Source: Treponema sp. UBA3813 (GTDB lineage Bacteria > Spirochaetota > Spirochaetia > Treponematales > Treponemataceae). From it: a stretch of DNA of 64,000 nucleotides. The number at the start of each line of letters is the position of its first letter. Position 1 is the first letter of the stretch. The notes beneath the pieces were generated by a model. It did not search any database. It worked only from the letters and a program-made list of their open reading frames with translations, and was not told the DNA's origin. Made by a program: the position numbers and the translations under genes. The stretch covers positions 35,111 to 99,110 of the forward strand of contig DFEB01000019.1 in the NCBI GenBank assembly GCA_002368605.1, in the 5' to 3' direction. Below are positions 25,487 through 33,274 of the stretch, in pieces.

Positions 25487-27847
25487 CTATTTTACGCTCA
25501 TTTTAAATACGCCGTCCCAATCTTTTGGAGGTGGATTCGTCTTGAAATGATTTATCCTATCTAAAAACACCACAGAGGGCAAATCGTTATATTTTAATGC
25601 ACATTCAGAGAAACATTCTTCGCTATCAGCCCATTTTTGCTTACGGTAGAATTCCAAACCTTTTTCAAAAAGATTTTTTATCTCATTGAGTTTTCCGTCC
25701 GCATTATTTTTTGTCGCCTGACTTTTTTGCTGCAAAATCTCATAAATTCTGACCGGCTCGGTTTTTCCCTTAACAGTAATGAAATCCAGCTCACGGCAAA
25801 TGAACATTCCCCGCAATTTTTGATAGACAGCGTCCGATATGATTGACTTTGAGCCGTAAGCCTTGTTCGCACTTTCAAGGCGGGCCGCAAGATTCACCGT
25901 GTCACCGATTGAAGTAAAATCCTTTCTCGTGCGCGAACCAACCGGCCCGAAAGTAACATTTCCTGTGTTGATTCCGATTCCAATCGAAACATAAGTCAAG
26001 CCCGACTCCATAGAAAGCTGCTGTTGCTCACGCATTGCCGCACGAATTTGCATTGCCGCCTTGCAAGCGTTGATTTCCTTTCGCGGACCTGCAAAAAATG
26101 CCATCATCTCATCGCCGACAAATTTATCGATATCGCCTTCATTATCAAGGATAATCTGCGTTTCTATATCAAGGTAATGATTGAGCAGTTCGACAACTTT
26201 CTTTGGCGGAAGACCTTCACAAAGCGATGTGAATCCTCGGATATCCGTAAACAAAAAACACAGTTCGCGGGAAGTCGTGCTTTTTTTCCCGCTTTCATCC
26301 CCGGCTTTTTCGGCATGTTGCAGCGTCGAGAAGGAGACATAAGGCATAATTCCTTTGATAAGACCCACCATCTCGCCGATTTCAAGGGACAAATCTTTTA
26401 TTTCGTCATTGGTTTTGATAGTATCAGAGAATTTCACCGCCGTATTGGCATTTTTTGCCGTTCCGCTGAGCAATTTTTCGATTGAGCGGGAAGTCTTTCG
26501 GACATTTTTACGGAGGAAAAGCAAGGGGTTGAAGATGAAATCCGCAAGAAGAATCGAGAAAACCACCGCCAGATACAGGAAAATCGTGATAATCGTAAAG
26601 ATAAAAATCTTTGTGCGGAAATACTGACGCATGAGAACTTGCTGCCTGTAAGTGACGATTGAAAATCCAATGAGTTTTCGCCCTGCTTTCCGCGCAAGCG
26701 TAATCGGGTAAATGTATTTGCAGGTTTTGTTCGCCTTGTTGAAGACATATTCTTTTTTGTAGGCTCCGCTTTTATATCGTTTGAGATAATCAACTGCCTG
26801 CTCATTTGTAAGTGTTTTTTCTGACTCATCGATTTCTTTTGGCTTTCCTGTAGTGTAGGCAAAAACAGAAAAATCAGGAAGTTCCGTAGCAGGTTCCCAA
26901 TTCTCAATATAAACGACAGGCTCGCTCTTTCCGTAAATGATGATGTCAATCCGCTCAAAAGGCGTTTCTGCATATTCGTTCGTAACGCGCTGCTCCTCAA
27001 AAAAGGTCGCGATTTTGTCGTATTTGCCTTCGGCTGAATCGTAAACTGCCGCCGTCTGCTCTGCCTGCGCGCGCCCCACATCGCTCACCGCCTCGGTAAA
27101 CATTTTTTTGTAGCTGTTCAAAATCAGAAGCATGAACGCGAGCAAAATGACAATGATAAGCCCGGTAATGACAAAAGTGAATTTAGTTTTGATTGAAAGA
27201 CGGCGCACCCGATGCTTGACATGAGTTTGCAAAGCAGAAAAACCTTCTTTCGTAAAAAGAGTCGATGCCTGAAGGTCGGGGGCTTTTTCGGCATCATCCT
27301 CCCGCATTTTCAAGAATTCCACATATTCGGAATTCGTTTTTCGGAGATAAAAAATGCCATGAAAGGAATAATAAAGATGAGCGAAGAAGGCAAAGAAAAA
27401 AGTCAGATAAATATAAGACGGAAGATGCAAAAACCAGGCAAAGCAATTCGCATTCGCCACGAGAGAAACCGCGCCACAAAACAAATAAATGGAAAGACTT
27501 GAAAGCGTAAAGGCATAATTCAACTTTCGAAAGTCACAAGCGCGCTTTTTTTCTAAGATAAATGCCGTAACCGAAAAAATCACAGTACATGGGAGAAAAT
27601 AAATGAGCCACAAAAGAAGGCGGGCAAATCCGAATGCAAGATTTAAATGTGAGTCAAATGGAATTTTAAATGCCAGAATATTTGCGGCTGATGAAAATGA
27701 ATCCGTATTCTCGTACAGATTTATTGGCGCCATCGTAATAGGAGCGAAGAAAAAAAGAAGAAGTGCCGCAAGCGGTAAAAAATATTGAATATATTCCTTT
27801 GCACGGACTTGAAATTGCTTGTCCTTAAAAAAAATTCCCTTACCCAC
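25487..27847 (-). CDS. Membrane adenylate cyclase with TPR-like tail
   Basis: 786 residues. Several N-terminal helices (about 15-170), another at about 220-245, an extracytoplasmic sensor segment (250-415), a further helix (420-445) with a HAMP-like linker, and a class III cyclase domain (about 530-700): FLFTDIRGFTSLCEG and KFVGDEMMAFF give the two metal Asp, DKFVGDE the purine-selecting Lys, and DFTSIGDTVNLAARLE the transition-state region. A TPR-like helix pair ends the protein. The GTG start has no clear ribosome site. It lies eight bases upstream of the thioesterase gene, so cAMP sensing and polyene-type export share an operon. Confidence 0.88.
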   Translation of the reverse strand: MGKGIFFKDKQFQVRAKEYIQYFLPLAALLLFFFAPITMAPINLYENTDSFSSAANILAFKIPFDSHLNLAFGFARLLLWLIYFLPCTVIFSVTAFILEKKRACDFRKLNYAFTLSSLSIYLFCGAVSLVANANCFAWFLHLPSYIYLTFFFAFFAHLYYSFHGIFYLRKTNSEYVEFLKMREDDAEKAPDLQASTLFTKEGFSALQTHVKHRVRRLSIKTKFTFVITGLIIVILLAFMLLILNSYKKMFTEAVSDVGRAQAEQTAAVYDSAEGKYDKIATFFEEQRVTNEYAETPFERIDIIIYGKSEPVVYIENWEPATELPDFSVFAYTTGKPKEIDESEKTLTNEQAVDYLKRYKSGAYKKEYVFNKANKTCKYIYPITLARKAGRKLIGFSIVTYRQQVLMRQYFRTKIFIFTIITIFLYLAVVFSILLADFIFNPLLFLRKNVRKTSRSIEKLLSGTAKNANTAVKFSDTIKTNDEIKDLSLEIGEMVGLIKGIMPYVSFSTLQHAEKAGDESGKKSTTSRELCFLFTDIRGFTSLCEGLPPKKVVELLNHYLDIETQIILDNEGDIDKFVGDEMMAFFAGPRKEINACKAAMQIRAAMREQQQLSMESGLTYVSIGIGINTGNVTFGPVGSRTRKDFTSIGDTVNLAARLESANKAYGSKSIISDAVYQKLRGMFICRELDFITVKGKTEPVRIYEILQQKSQATKNNADGKLNEIKNLFEKGLEFYRKQKWADSEECFSECALKYNDLPSVVFLDRINHFKTNPPPKDWDGVFKMSVK

Positions 27848-27893
27848 GATTAAAATAGTATCAAATTTATTTGCTTTTCGCTATCATTCTCCC

Positions 27894-28649
27894 ATGAAAA
27901 ATCACGAATCCCACGGCAAGCACGACAAAATCGACATCCTTTTTGAAGACGAATATATCTGCGTCATAAACAAACCGGCAGGTCTTCTCAGTGTTCCGGC
28001 CGGCAACAATAGGTCAAAATCAGCAATCTCAATACTCGAAAAAATCATGAGGGGGAACGGAACATACTCTGCAAAACACCGACCCTTTGCCGTCCACCGC
28101 CTTGACCGTGAGACAAGCGGCGTAATGATGTTCGCCCTTTCAGAATTTGCGCAGAAAAAAATCATGGATTCATGGCACAAAATGGTTAGTGAGAGGCTTT
28201 ACCGCGCTGTGGCAGAAAATCCGCGGAATCCCAAAAAAATCCTCCCAGATTCGGGCTTGATTGACGATGATTTGGCTTTCAACGCCTACAATGTGGGTTT
28301 CGTTCCAAAAAAAACTGATGCTGACGCTGACTCAAAAAAACTTAAAACCGTTCCCGCACGAACTCACTTCACGACGGTTTTCCGAGGAAAAACCCACACG
28401 CTCTTTGAACTTTCCCTAGACACTGGCAAAAAGAATCAGATTCGCGCTCACCTTGCATCAAAAGGCTACCCTCTTGCAGGCGATAAAAATTATCGCGCAC
28501 GGACAGACCATTTTTCACGACTCTGCCTCCACGCCCGCACCCTAGAATTCACTCACCCGTTCACGGGGCAGAAAATGCGTTTTGAAGTCTCCGAGCCAGC
28601 GGAATGGAAAATCTATGTGGAAAAATGCCGGGGCGTAAACCGCAGGTAA
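27894..28649 (+). CDS. RluA-family pseudouridine synthase
   Basis: About 251 residues. The catalytic motif HRLDRETSGVMMFA (Asp nucleophile, about 68-81) and the opening INKPAGLLSVPAG are diagnostic for RluA-type rRNA/tRNA pseudouridine synthases. KKNQIRAHLASKGYPLAGDKNY closes the active site. An upstream TTG at 27819 would overlap the divergent cyclase gene, so the ATG at 27894 is preferred. The target base cannot be told from sequence. Last housekeeping gene before the accessory island. Confidence 0.9.
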   Translation: MKNHESHGKHDKIDILFEDEYICVINKPAGLLSVPAGNNRSKSAISILEKIMRGNGTYSAKHRPFAVHRLDRETSGVMMFALSEFAQKKIMDSWHKMVSERLYRAVAENPRNPKKILPDSGLIDDDLAFNAYNVGFVPKKTDADADSKKLKTVPARTHFTTVFRGKTHTLFELSLDTGKKNQIRAHLASKGYPLAGDKNYRARTDHFSRLCLHARTLEFTHPFTGQKMRFEVSEPAEWKIYVEKCRGVNRR

Positions 28650-28669
28650 AATTAAAAAACTTTCTTTTG

Positions 28670-28698
28670 TTGACAGTATTGCGCCAATGGCGTAATAT
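28670..28698 (+). promoter_or_regulatory. Promoter with palindromic operator for the HigB/HigA-type operon
   Basis: TTGACA at 28670-28675, a 17-base spacer and TAATAT at 28693-28698. A palindrome, ATTGCGCCA-A-TGGCGTAAT (28678-28696, one mismatched pair), fills the spacer and touches the -10. The toxin ATG at 28705 sits about where transcription should start, so the mRNA may be leaderless. The arrangement fits autorepression by the downstream HTH antitoxin. Confidence 0.75.
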
Positions 28699-28704
28699 AT
28701 AAAT

Positions 28705-29022
28705 ATGGAATTCATAGAAACGCCGATTTTTACAAAAACGATAACCGAGCTTCTTTCGGACGATGAGTATTCTGATTTTCAGAAATACCTCATTGAGAAT
28801 CCTGAAAGCGGTGATGTCATAAAAGGCGGCTCTGGAATCCGCAAGGTCAGATGGAATCTTGCCAACCGCGGAAAAAGCGGAAGCATAAGAGTTATTTATT
28901 ATTACAAAATCGTAAACAATCAGATTTTCTTGATTTATGTATACACTAAAAAGAAAAAATCTGATTTGTCTGAACAAGAAAAGAAATTATTCGGCGAAAT
29001 AGCCAAGGAGTTTGCAAAATGA
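28705..29022 (+). CDS. higB: RelE/HigB-type mRNA interferase toxin
   Basis: 105 residues with a RelE-fold pattern: an opening strand (FIETPIFTKTI), helices, GGSGIRKVRWNLANRGKSGSIRVIYYY (basic strands of the fold; key residues KVRW and RVIYYY at about 50-73) and a closing strand (IFLIYVYTKKKKSDLS). This matches the HigB2/RelE group that cleaves mRNA on the ribosome. Toxin gene first, antitoxin second, with a four-base overlap, is the HigBA order. The promoter carries an operator-like palindrome. Confidence 0.87.
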   Translation: MEFIETPIFTKTITELLSDDEYSDFQKYLIENPESGDVIKGGSGIRKVRWNLANRGKSGSIRVIYYYKIVNNQIFLIYVYTKKKKSDLSEQEKKLFGEIAKEFAK

Positions 29023-29315
29023 AAGAGAAGGAATTTGATTTCAACGAGTTTATGGAAAGCATGAAACAGGCTGTGGCAATCTCAAAAGGCGAAATGCAGC
29101 CGTCGAGAATGTTCGTTTTTTCCCCTATAAATGTAAAGGAAGTAAGAGAAAAAACAAATAAAAATCAAGAAGAATTCGCCAATATGATAGGCGTAAAAGT
29201 CGGAACTCTCCGGAACTGGGAGCAGGGAAGAAGAAAGCCAGACGGAGCGGCTCTGACCCTTCTTAAAATCGTTGCCGCAAACCCAAAATATGTGGAGCAG
29301 ATTCTGCATGTTTAG
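29019..29315 (+). CDS. higA: HigA-type antitoxin with XRE helix-turn-helix
   Basis: 98 residues. The N-terminal ~40 residues probably bind the toxin. An XRE HTH lies at about 45-75 (VREKTNKNQEEFANMIGVKVGTLRNWEQG; recognition helix around VGTLRNWEQ), followed by the RKPDGAALTLLKIVAANP segment usual in this family. It overlaps the toxin gene (ATGA) and probably represses the operon through the palindrome upstream. The pair marks the left edge of the accessory island. Confidence 0.88.
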   Translation: MKEKEFDFNEFMESMKQAVAISKGEMQPSRMFVFSPINVKEVREKTNKNQEEFANMIGVKVGTLRNWEQGRRKPDGAALTLLKIVAANPKYVEQILHV

Positions 29316-29430
29316 ACTAGAAACTCCCAGGTCAGAGAAAGGCAGACTGAGGCGAAATTCTACTCCGTATACGTACTTTTCCTACAGAATAAAATCAAAC
29401 AGTCGAACTACAAGCTTATTACCGATACTT

Positions 29431-29733
29431 TCTCGTCTCTCCGCGGCGCGGGCTATAGCAGAAAAGCTAGGAGCAACGGGTTGCTTTTCTGTTCTGCTCA
29501 TGACATATTTTCTTACAAAGAGGAATATCGGGTTCGGCGATGTTGGATTTGGGCTTTCGGTTGGCTGGTTCTTGGGGGATTGGCTTTGGATTCCCGCGTT
29601 GTTTTTGGCTTCATTGCTGGGGATAGGGTTTATATTATCAAAAAGGCAGTGTATACAATGTAAAAGGATTCCTTTTGTTCCGTTTGTGGTTTTTTCAAGT
29701 CTGTGCGTGGAATTTTTTTCTAATACTGGTTGA
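29431..29733 (+). pseudogene. C-terminal fragment of a type IV (A24) prepilin peptidase-like protein
   Basis: About 100 codons in frame to the stop at 29733. The fragment contains IGFGDVGFGLSVGWFLGD, which holds the second catalytic Asp of A24 aspartic prepilin peptidases (GxGD), then a hydrophobic segment and KRIPFVPFVVFSS, matching the family's RIPFGPF motif. The first catalytic Asp and all N-terminal helices are missing. The frame opens further upstream, inside the antitoxin gene, but that part shows no family resemblance. A truncated relic, probably brought in or broken by the same events that built the island. Confidence 0.6.
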
Positions 29734-29767
29734 AAGTTTGTGACAGCTCTATCCCATCAATGGCAAT

Positions 29768-30394
29768 TTGTACCACTACGCGGGGAACAATCCTGTCAAG
29801 TATACAGATCCAGATGGAAAAAATATCGATGATGTTCCGAGTGATACCCAACAATCAGCTGCATCTGATGAATATTTAGGAACTTCTAAAAAAATAACAA
29901 TACGAGAACAGGGATGTACTTTAACGACATTCTATCGTATGGCAAAAGTTCTTGGGTATGAAGGAAGCCTTGCGGACGCTAATCAAGTTGCGCTTGATAA
30001 TAATCTGTTTGATTACTGCAAAGATGATGATGCATATACTCTCCTGTCTCCCAAAAATGGTGCCGCTCTCGTAACGGCTTTGTGTGCAAAAGACGGCTAC
30101 ACTGTTATGTATGATTCCCATGCAAGTGGAAATGCAACGGACATGGCTAAAGCCATAAACAAGAAAGAAAATACTCCTGTGCGTTTTTTTGCAACAGCAA
30201 GATTGAAATCGGGGCATTCCGTAAGCATAAACGGCAATTCTGTGATAGCGAATGATATTACGGATATATCTAATGCACTTGGAGTTAAATATAACGACAC
30301 TTCTAGTCGAGGACGACAAAATTCAAATGAAGATGCCCCTGTCCGTGTAGATTTCTTCAAGGTGATGCAGGACAATTGGGCAAGGAGAAAATAA
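29768..30394 (+). CDS. Orphan Rhs C-terminal toxin module 1: C39/papain-like peptidase domain
   Basis: The frame opens after a stop at 29741 and reads INGNLYHYAGNNPVKYTDPDG, the end of an Rhs core; the only start is the TTG within it, so the module is probably silent. The variable domain (about 25-208) has a possible cysteine-peptidase triad: Cys in REQGCTLTTFYRMAKVLGY, His in LKSGHSVSING, and Asp/Asn in VIANDI, the order of C39-like and related papain-fold toxins. No 179-bp element precedes this copy. A lipoprotein gene follows two bases after the stop. Confidence 0.65.
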   Translation: MYHYAGNNPVKYTDPDGKNIDDVPSDTQQSAASDEYLGTSKKITIREQGCTLTTFYRMAKVLGYEGSLADANQVALDNNLFDYCKDDDAYTLLSPKNGAALVTALCAKDGYTVMYDSHASGNATDMAKAINKKENTPVRFFATARLKSGHSVSINGNSVIANDITDISNALGVKYNDTSSRGRQNSNEDAPVRVDFFKVMQDNWARRK

Positions 30395-30395
30395 A

Positions 30396-31223
30396 ATGAA
30401 ATTAATGAAAGTCTTTCGATTGTTTCTTGTATGCATGATTCTTGTTTCTTGCAATGATATTCCGGAAATTTCCTTCACAGAAGCACTGAAAGCCGAATAT
30501 GGTTATGATTTCTTCCAAGAATTGGGCGTTCACGCAGTTCAACACAAAGAAAAACTAAAAAAAGCAGAATTCTTAGACATACGAAAAAATAATGAACTAC
30601 CCACTCAAAGGATTTATTACGAAAAAGGACTGCCAGTTGAAATCGAATATTTGTCTGGAGATATTTCAGGAAGAGCAAAGTTAAATTATACGGATGCAGG
30701 AGAACTTTTGTGTAGGACTCAGATTTTTGGAAACAGTAAAGACACAACTGAGTTTGTATATAAAAATGACAAGCGCATTTGCTATGTGAACGATAATCTT
30801 GCCTACACAGAATACCTTTCATCTGTAAAAAATGAGCTTTTTCTCGAGAGAAAAAAAACGGGATATAAAAAGAGACTCAGAATAAAATATAAGCATGGGG
30901 TGGTTCAAGAATGGCAGAATGACAATCATAGATTTGTCTTCAACTATAAAAATGGGAAAATTGAGAGCTTGACGGATTATATACAACAAGGTCAATTTGG
31001 AGAACGCCTTTTTAATTTGTATGAAGTATTTTATGAAGGTGACTATATATCAGAAATTGATTTTTATGATTTTGATAGAAAAACTGGTGAACGGCAGATT
31101 GTAAGAAAAACTTTCTATACAAAGTATGATTCGCATGGGAACTGGACTGAGACTTATGTTCAAGGACGATATGACACTAAAAAGAAGAAAGATTTTAAGC
31201 GTATTTTTGAATATGAGGATTAA
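30396..31223 (+). CDS. Lipoprotein, candidate immunity protein for toxin module 1
   Basis: 275 residues with a lipoprotein signal (LFLVCMILVSC). The mature part carries repeated strands of the type found in MORN/YD-like antitoxin-repeat proteins (YYEKGLPVEIEYLSG, YTDAGELLCRTQIFG, YKNGKIESLTDY, YDSHGNWTETYV). It follows the toxin module by two bases, the usual place for a cognate immunity gene. Periplasmic placement would suit protection against an incoming peptidase. Immunity function is inferred from position only. Confidence 0.55.
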   Translation: MKLMKVFRLFLVCMILVSCNDIPEISFTEALKAEYGYDFFQELGVHAVQHKEKLKKAEFLDIRKNNELPTQRIYYEKGLPVEIEYLSGDISGRAKLNYTDAGELLCRTQIFGNSKDTTEFVYKNDKRICYVNDNLAYTEYLSSVKNELFLERKKTGYKKRLRIKYKHGVVQEWQNDNHRFVFNYKNGKIESLTDYIQQGQFGERLFNLYEVFYEGDYISEIDFYDFDRKTGERQIVRKTFYTKYDSHGNWTETYVQGRYDTKKKKDFKRIFEYED

Positions 31224-31285
31224 TTTTTGTATAGTCTTTTTTTAATCTCTCGTGTATAGTGAAACTTTTCTCCTCCCCAACTCCC

Positions 31286-31464
31286 ACAAATTGGCATTTG
31301 TCAGCCTTGCGGAGACTGAGTGGGGAATTTGGCAGAATTCCGTGCCGAATTCCCCGATTCCTGCCGAAAATTTTGTGAAGTGTGGTGATTCATTCTGATT
31401 TTTATGCTACAATGGGTTTCAAGGAGGCAAAAAAGGGCTTTTAGTTAGACAAATGGCAATTTGT
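31286..31464 (+). repeat. 179-bp terminal-inverted-repeat element, copy A
   Basis: Starts with ACAAATTGGCATTTGT and ends with ACAAATGGCAATTTGT, which are inverted repeats of each other (15 of 16 bases). It contains an internal GGGGAATT...AATTCCCC hairpin, an extended -10-like TGCTACAAT and an AGGAGG ribosome-site-like motif. It is the most diverged of four full copies but has the same length. A flank rich in TATAGTGAAA and CTCC precedes it, shared with copies D, E and F. Confidence 0.85.
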
Positions 31465-32027
31465 ACCACTACGCGGGGAATAATCCTGTACACTACATAG
31501 ACCCTAATGGAAATGATATAAGAGAAACCTCATTGAAGAGCAAATCAATTGCGGCGATTGTTGGTGGAAGAGGTAGCATCGGTTTCGCAAAAGATAGTAA
31601 TGGAGAACTTGCCGTATTTATAAAAGTAGAAGCAGGAATTGGTTTTGGCGGTGATATATATAAATTCGGAGATGTTTTAAAAACCTTTGAAAAAGTCGCA
31701 GATTTTTTATCAGAATTACAAATAGATTATGATGCAATAGACAATTTTATGTCTACTCCAAAAGATTCTGGACAAGGTAATTTTTCAGACCTCCCTAATT
31801 TGTTTGGAGTTTTTAGTTTTAAGCATGAAGATTTTTCATCATGGAATGGAAAAGTTCCGTCAGAAGCCGCTTTTATGCTTGGTGCTAATGGTGATAAAGA
31901 AGGTAATATTGAATTAACGGCAGGAATAACTGCTATTGCTGCAAGTTATTTAACTGAGGAAACTTTATATATAAATCTTTCTACAATAATGGATTATATA
32001 AAAAAAACAAACAAGGGAGATGACTAG
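31461..32027 (+). CDS. Orphan Rhs C-terminal toxin module 2 (unknown domain)
   Basis: Opens at the TTG of the Rhs core tail (YHYAGNNPVHYIDPNG) immediately at the end of repeat copy A; a TAG lies four codons upstream in frame. The variable part (~170 residues) is Gly-rich at first (IVGGRGSIGFAK, VEAGIGFGGDIYKFG) and then acidic; I see no known catalytic motif. A two-helix membrane protein gene follows three bases later. A membrane immunity protein could suggest a toxin acting at the membrane, but that is a guess. Confidence 0.55.
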   Translation: MYHYAGNNPVHYIDPNGNDIRETSLKSKSIAAIVGGRGSIGFAKDSNGELAVFIKVEAGIGFGGDIYKFGDVLKTFEKVADFLSELQIDYDAIDNFMSTPKDSGQGNFSDLPNLFGVFSFKHEDFSSWNGKVPSEAAFMLGANGDKEGNIELTAGITAIAASYLTEETLYINLSTIMDYIKKTNKGDD

Positions 32028-32030
32028 AAT

Positions 32031-32351
32031 ATGTTTATACTAGGACTTGTAGTTGTGTTTTTTCTTATTTCTATTGTGCTTTTTACGATATTTATAACTT
32101 TCTTTCTTTTTTACATCTTCGCAAAGTATTCAAAAGACTTAAATGAATTAGGAGCGGATAAATTGTTGCTCTTAAACCCTTTTGTTTTTCCAGTAGAAAG
32201 AGTTCGAGAAATTATGAAGGAAAAGAGGGATAAAAAATTACAAAGGTATTTGAAAATAATTCATTTTTATAAATTATATACGCTAATTGGAGTTATTATT
32301 TGCGTACCCTGTATGTATTTTCTCGCTAATTCAAAACTTGGCTTAGAATGA
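32031..32351 (+). CDS. Small membrane protein, candidate immunity protein for toxin module 2
   Basis: 106 residues. A long hydrophobic N-terminal helix (about 2-35), a basic cytoplasmic segment (VREIMKEKRDKKLQRYLK) and a second helix at about 80-98. Its start is three bases after the toxin module stop. There is no recognised family. A GC-rich hairpin lies about 95 bases downstream and may end the transcript. Confidence 0.55.
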   Translation: MFILGLVVVFFLISIVLFTIFITFFLFYIFAKYSKDLNELGADKLLLLNPFVFPVERVREIMKEKRDKKLQRYLKIIHFYKLYTLIGVIICVPCMYFLANSKLGLE

Positions 32352-32446
32352 TTATCAGTTTTGTTGTTCATTTACAAAAAATGAAATGTGAGTTTTTGAG
32401 GTTCAAGGCAAACATGATGAGCGTAACATACCCCCACATCTAGCGT

Positions 32447-32470
32447 CCTCCGCCCGCCATTGGGCGGAGG
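32447..32470. repeat. GC-rich perfect hairpin between toxin modules 2 and 3
   Basis: CCTCCGCCC (32447-32455) and GGGCGGAGG (32462-32470) form a perfect 9-bp stem with a six-base loop in an otherwise AT-rich intergenic region. There is no T-run after it, so terminator function is uncertain; it may be a small palindromic repeat that was inserted. It lies only 11 bases left of repeat copy B. Confidence 0.6.
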
Positions 32471-32481
32471 CACTTCTTCCC

Positions 32482-32660
32482 ACAAATTGGCATTTGTCAG
32501 CCTTGCGGAGACTGAGTGGGGAATTTGACAGAATTCCGTGCCGAATTCCCCGATTCCTGCCGAAAATTTTGCGAGGAGTGATGATTTATTCCGATTTCCG
32601 TGCTACAATAGGCTTCAAGGAGGCAAAAAGGGGCGTTTCGTTAGACAAATGGCAATTTGT
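32482..32660 (+). repeat. 179-bp terminal-inverted-repeat element, copy B
   Basis: Same length and ends as copy A and nearly identical to copy D over its whole length. The left flank differs from A, D, E and F, which helps set the left boundary. The right end runs into the TTG TAC CAC of the orphan toxin module. Confidence 0.9.
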
Positions 32661-33274
32661 ACCACTACGCGTCCAATAATCCGGTACGCTATATAGACCC
32701 TGATGGGAATGAAATCGATGTTATTGGTGAAGATGGAATAACATATCGATGGGATAATAAAAAAAATGATTTTTACAATAAAAAGACTATTAAATATGGT
32801 ACGGAGGATGAGTTTGTTAATTCTGTTAAAGAAAGTCTGATATATCTTAAAAATGGCAGTATATATGCTTCAAATATCATAAATTCTGTGTCAGAAAAAT
32901 CAGAAATTGCAATTATAACCAAGAAAAGTAAAAATGGATTTATGATTTTTAAATCTAATCGAAAAAATATTTCTATACAATTTAACCCATACTTAGGTTG
33001 TGCAATAAATGATGAAACTGGCTCCTATGGAAGCCCCGCTATGTCATTGTTTCATGAAATTTGCCATGCATATAGCCATATTGTTGAGAAAAAGTTATTG
33101 GAACGCAATAGAGATTCATCTGTTGGAAACTGTTGGAAAAATGCAGAAGAAAAAAATGCGGTTCAAATGACAAATATAGCGTCTACTGACATCGGAGAAC
33201 CTGTACGAAGGGACTATATTTCAGCGCGTCCGTTCCCGATGTATGATATAAAAAGATTTATAAATAAACAGTGA
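32657..33274 (+). CDS. Orphan Rhs C-terminal toxin module 3: M91-type zinc metallopeptidase
   Basis: Begins in the Rhs tail YHYASNNPVRYIDPDG at the end of repeat copy B. The variable domain carries the zinc motif in SLFHEICHAYSH (HExxH, about residues 136-140) and, further on, AEEKNAVQMTNIASTDIG with a candidate third zinc ligand Glu, followed by PVRRDY. This order (LxHExxHA...EExNAV...R...Y) is that of the NleD-like M91 peptidases common as polymorphic toxins. No proper start codon is seen. It ends inside the GTG start of the lipoprotein gene. Confidence 0.75.
   Translation: MYHYASNNPVRYIDPDGNEIDVIGEDGITYRWDNKKNDFYNKKTIKYGTEDEFVNSVKESLIYLKNGSIYASNIINSVSEKSEIAIITKKSKNGFMIFKSNRKNISIQFNPYLGCAINDETGSYGSPAMSLFHEICHAYSHIVEKKLLERNRDSSVGNCWKNAEEKNAVQMTNIASTDIGEPVRRDYISARPFPMYDIKRFINKQ

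Noticed and set aside
27819..27893. Upstream TTG start for the RluA-family gene
   Set aside because: It would overlap the divergent cyclase gene and adds non-conserved residues before the normal family start at 27894.
29272..29430. First third of the frame leading into the prepilin peptidase relic
   Set aside because: It overlaps the end of the HigA-type gene and shows no resemblance to the peptidase family, so only the part from 29431 is annotated.
32494..32679. Short ORF inside repeat copy B, also present in copy D
   Set aside because: It runs through the repeat and over its inverted-repeat end into the Rhs tail in the wrong frame; it is conserved only because the DNA repeat is.
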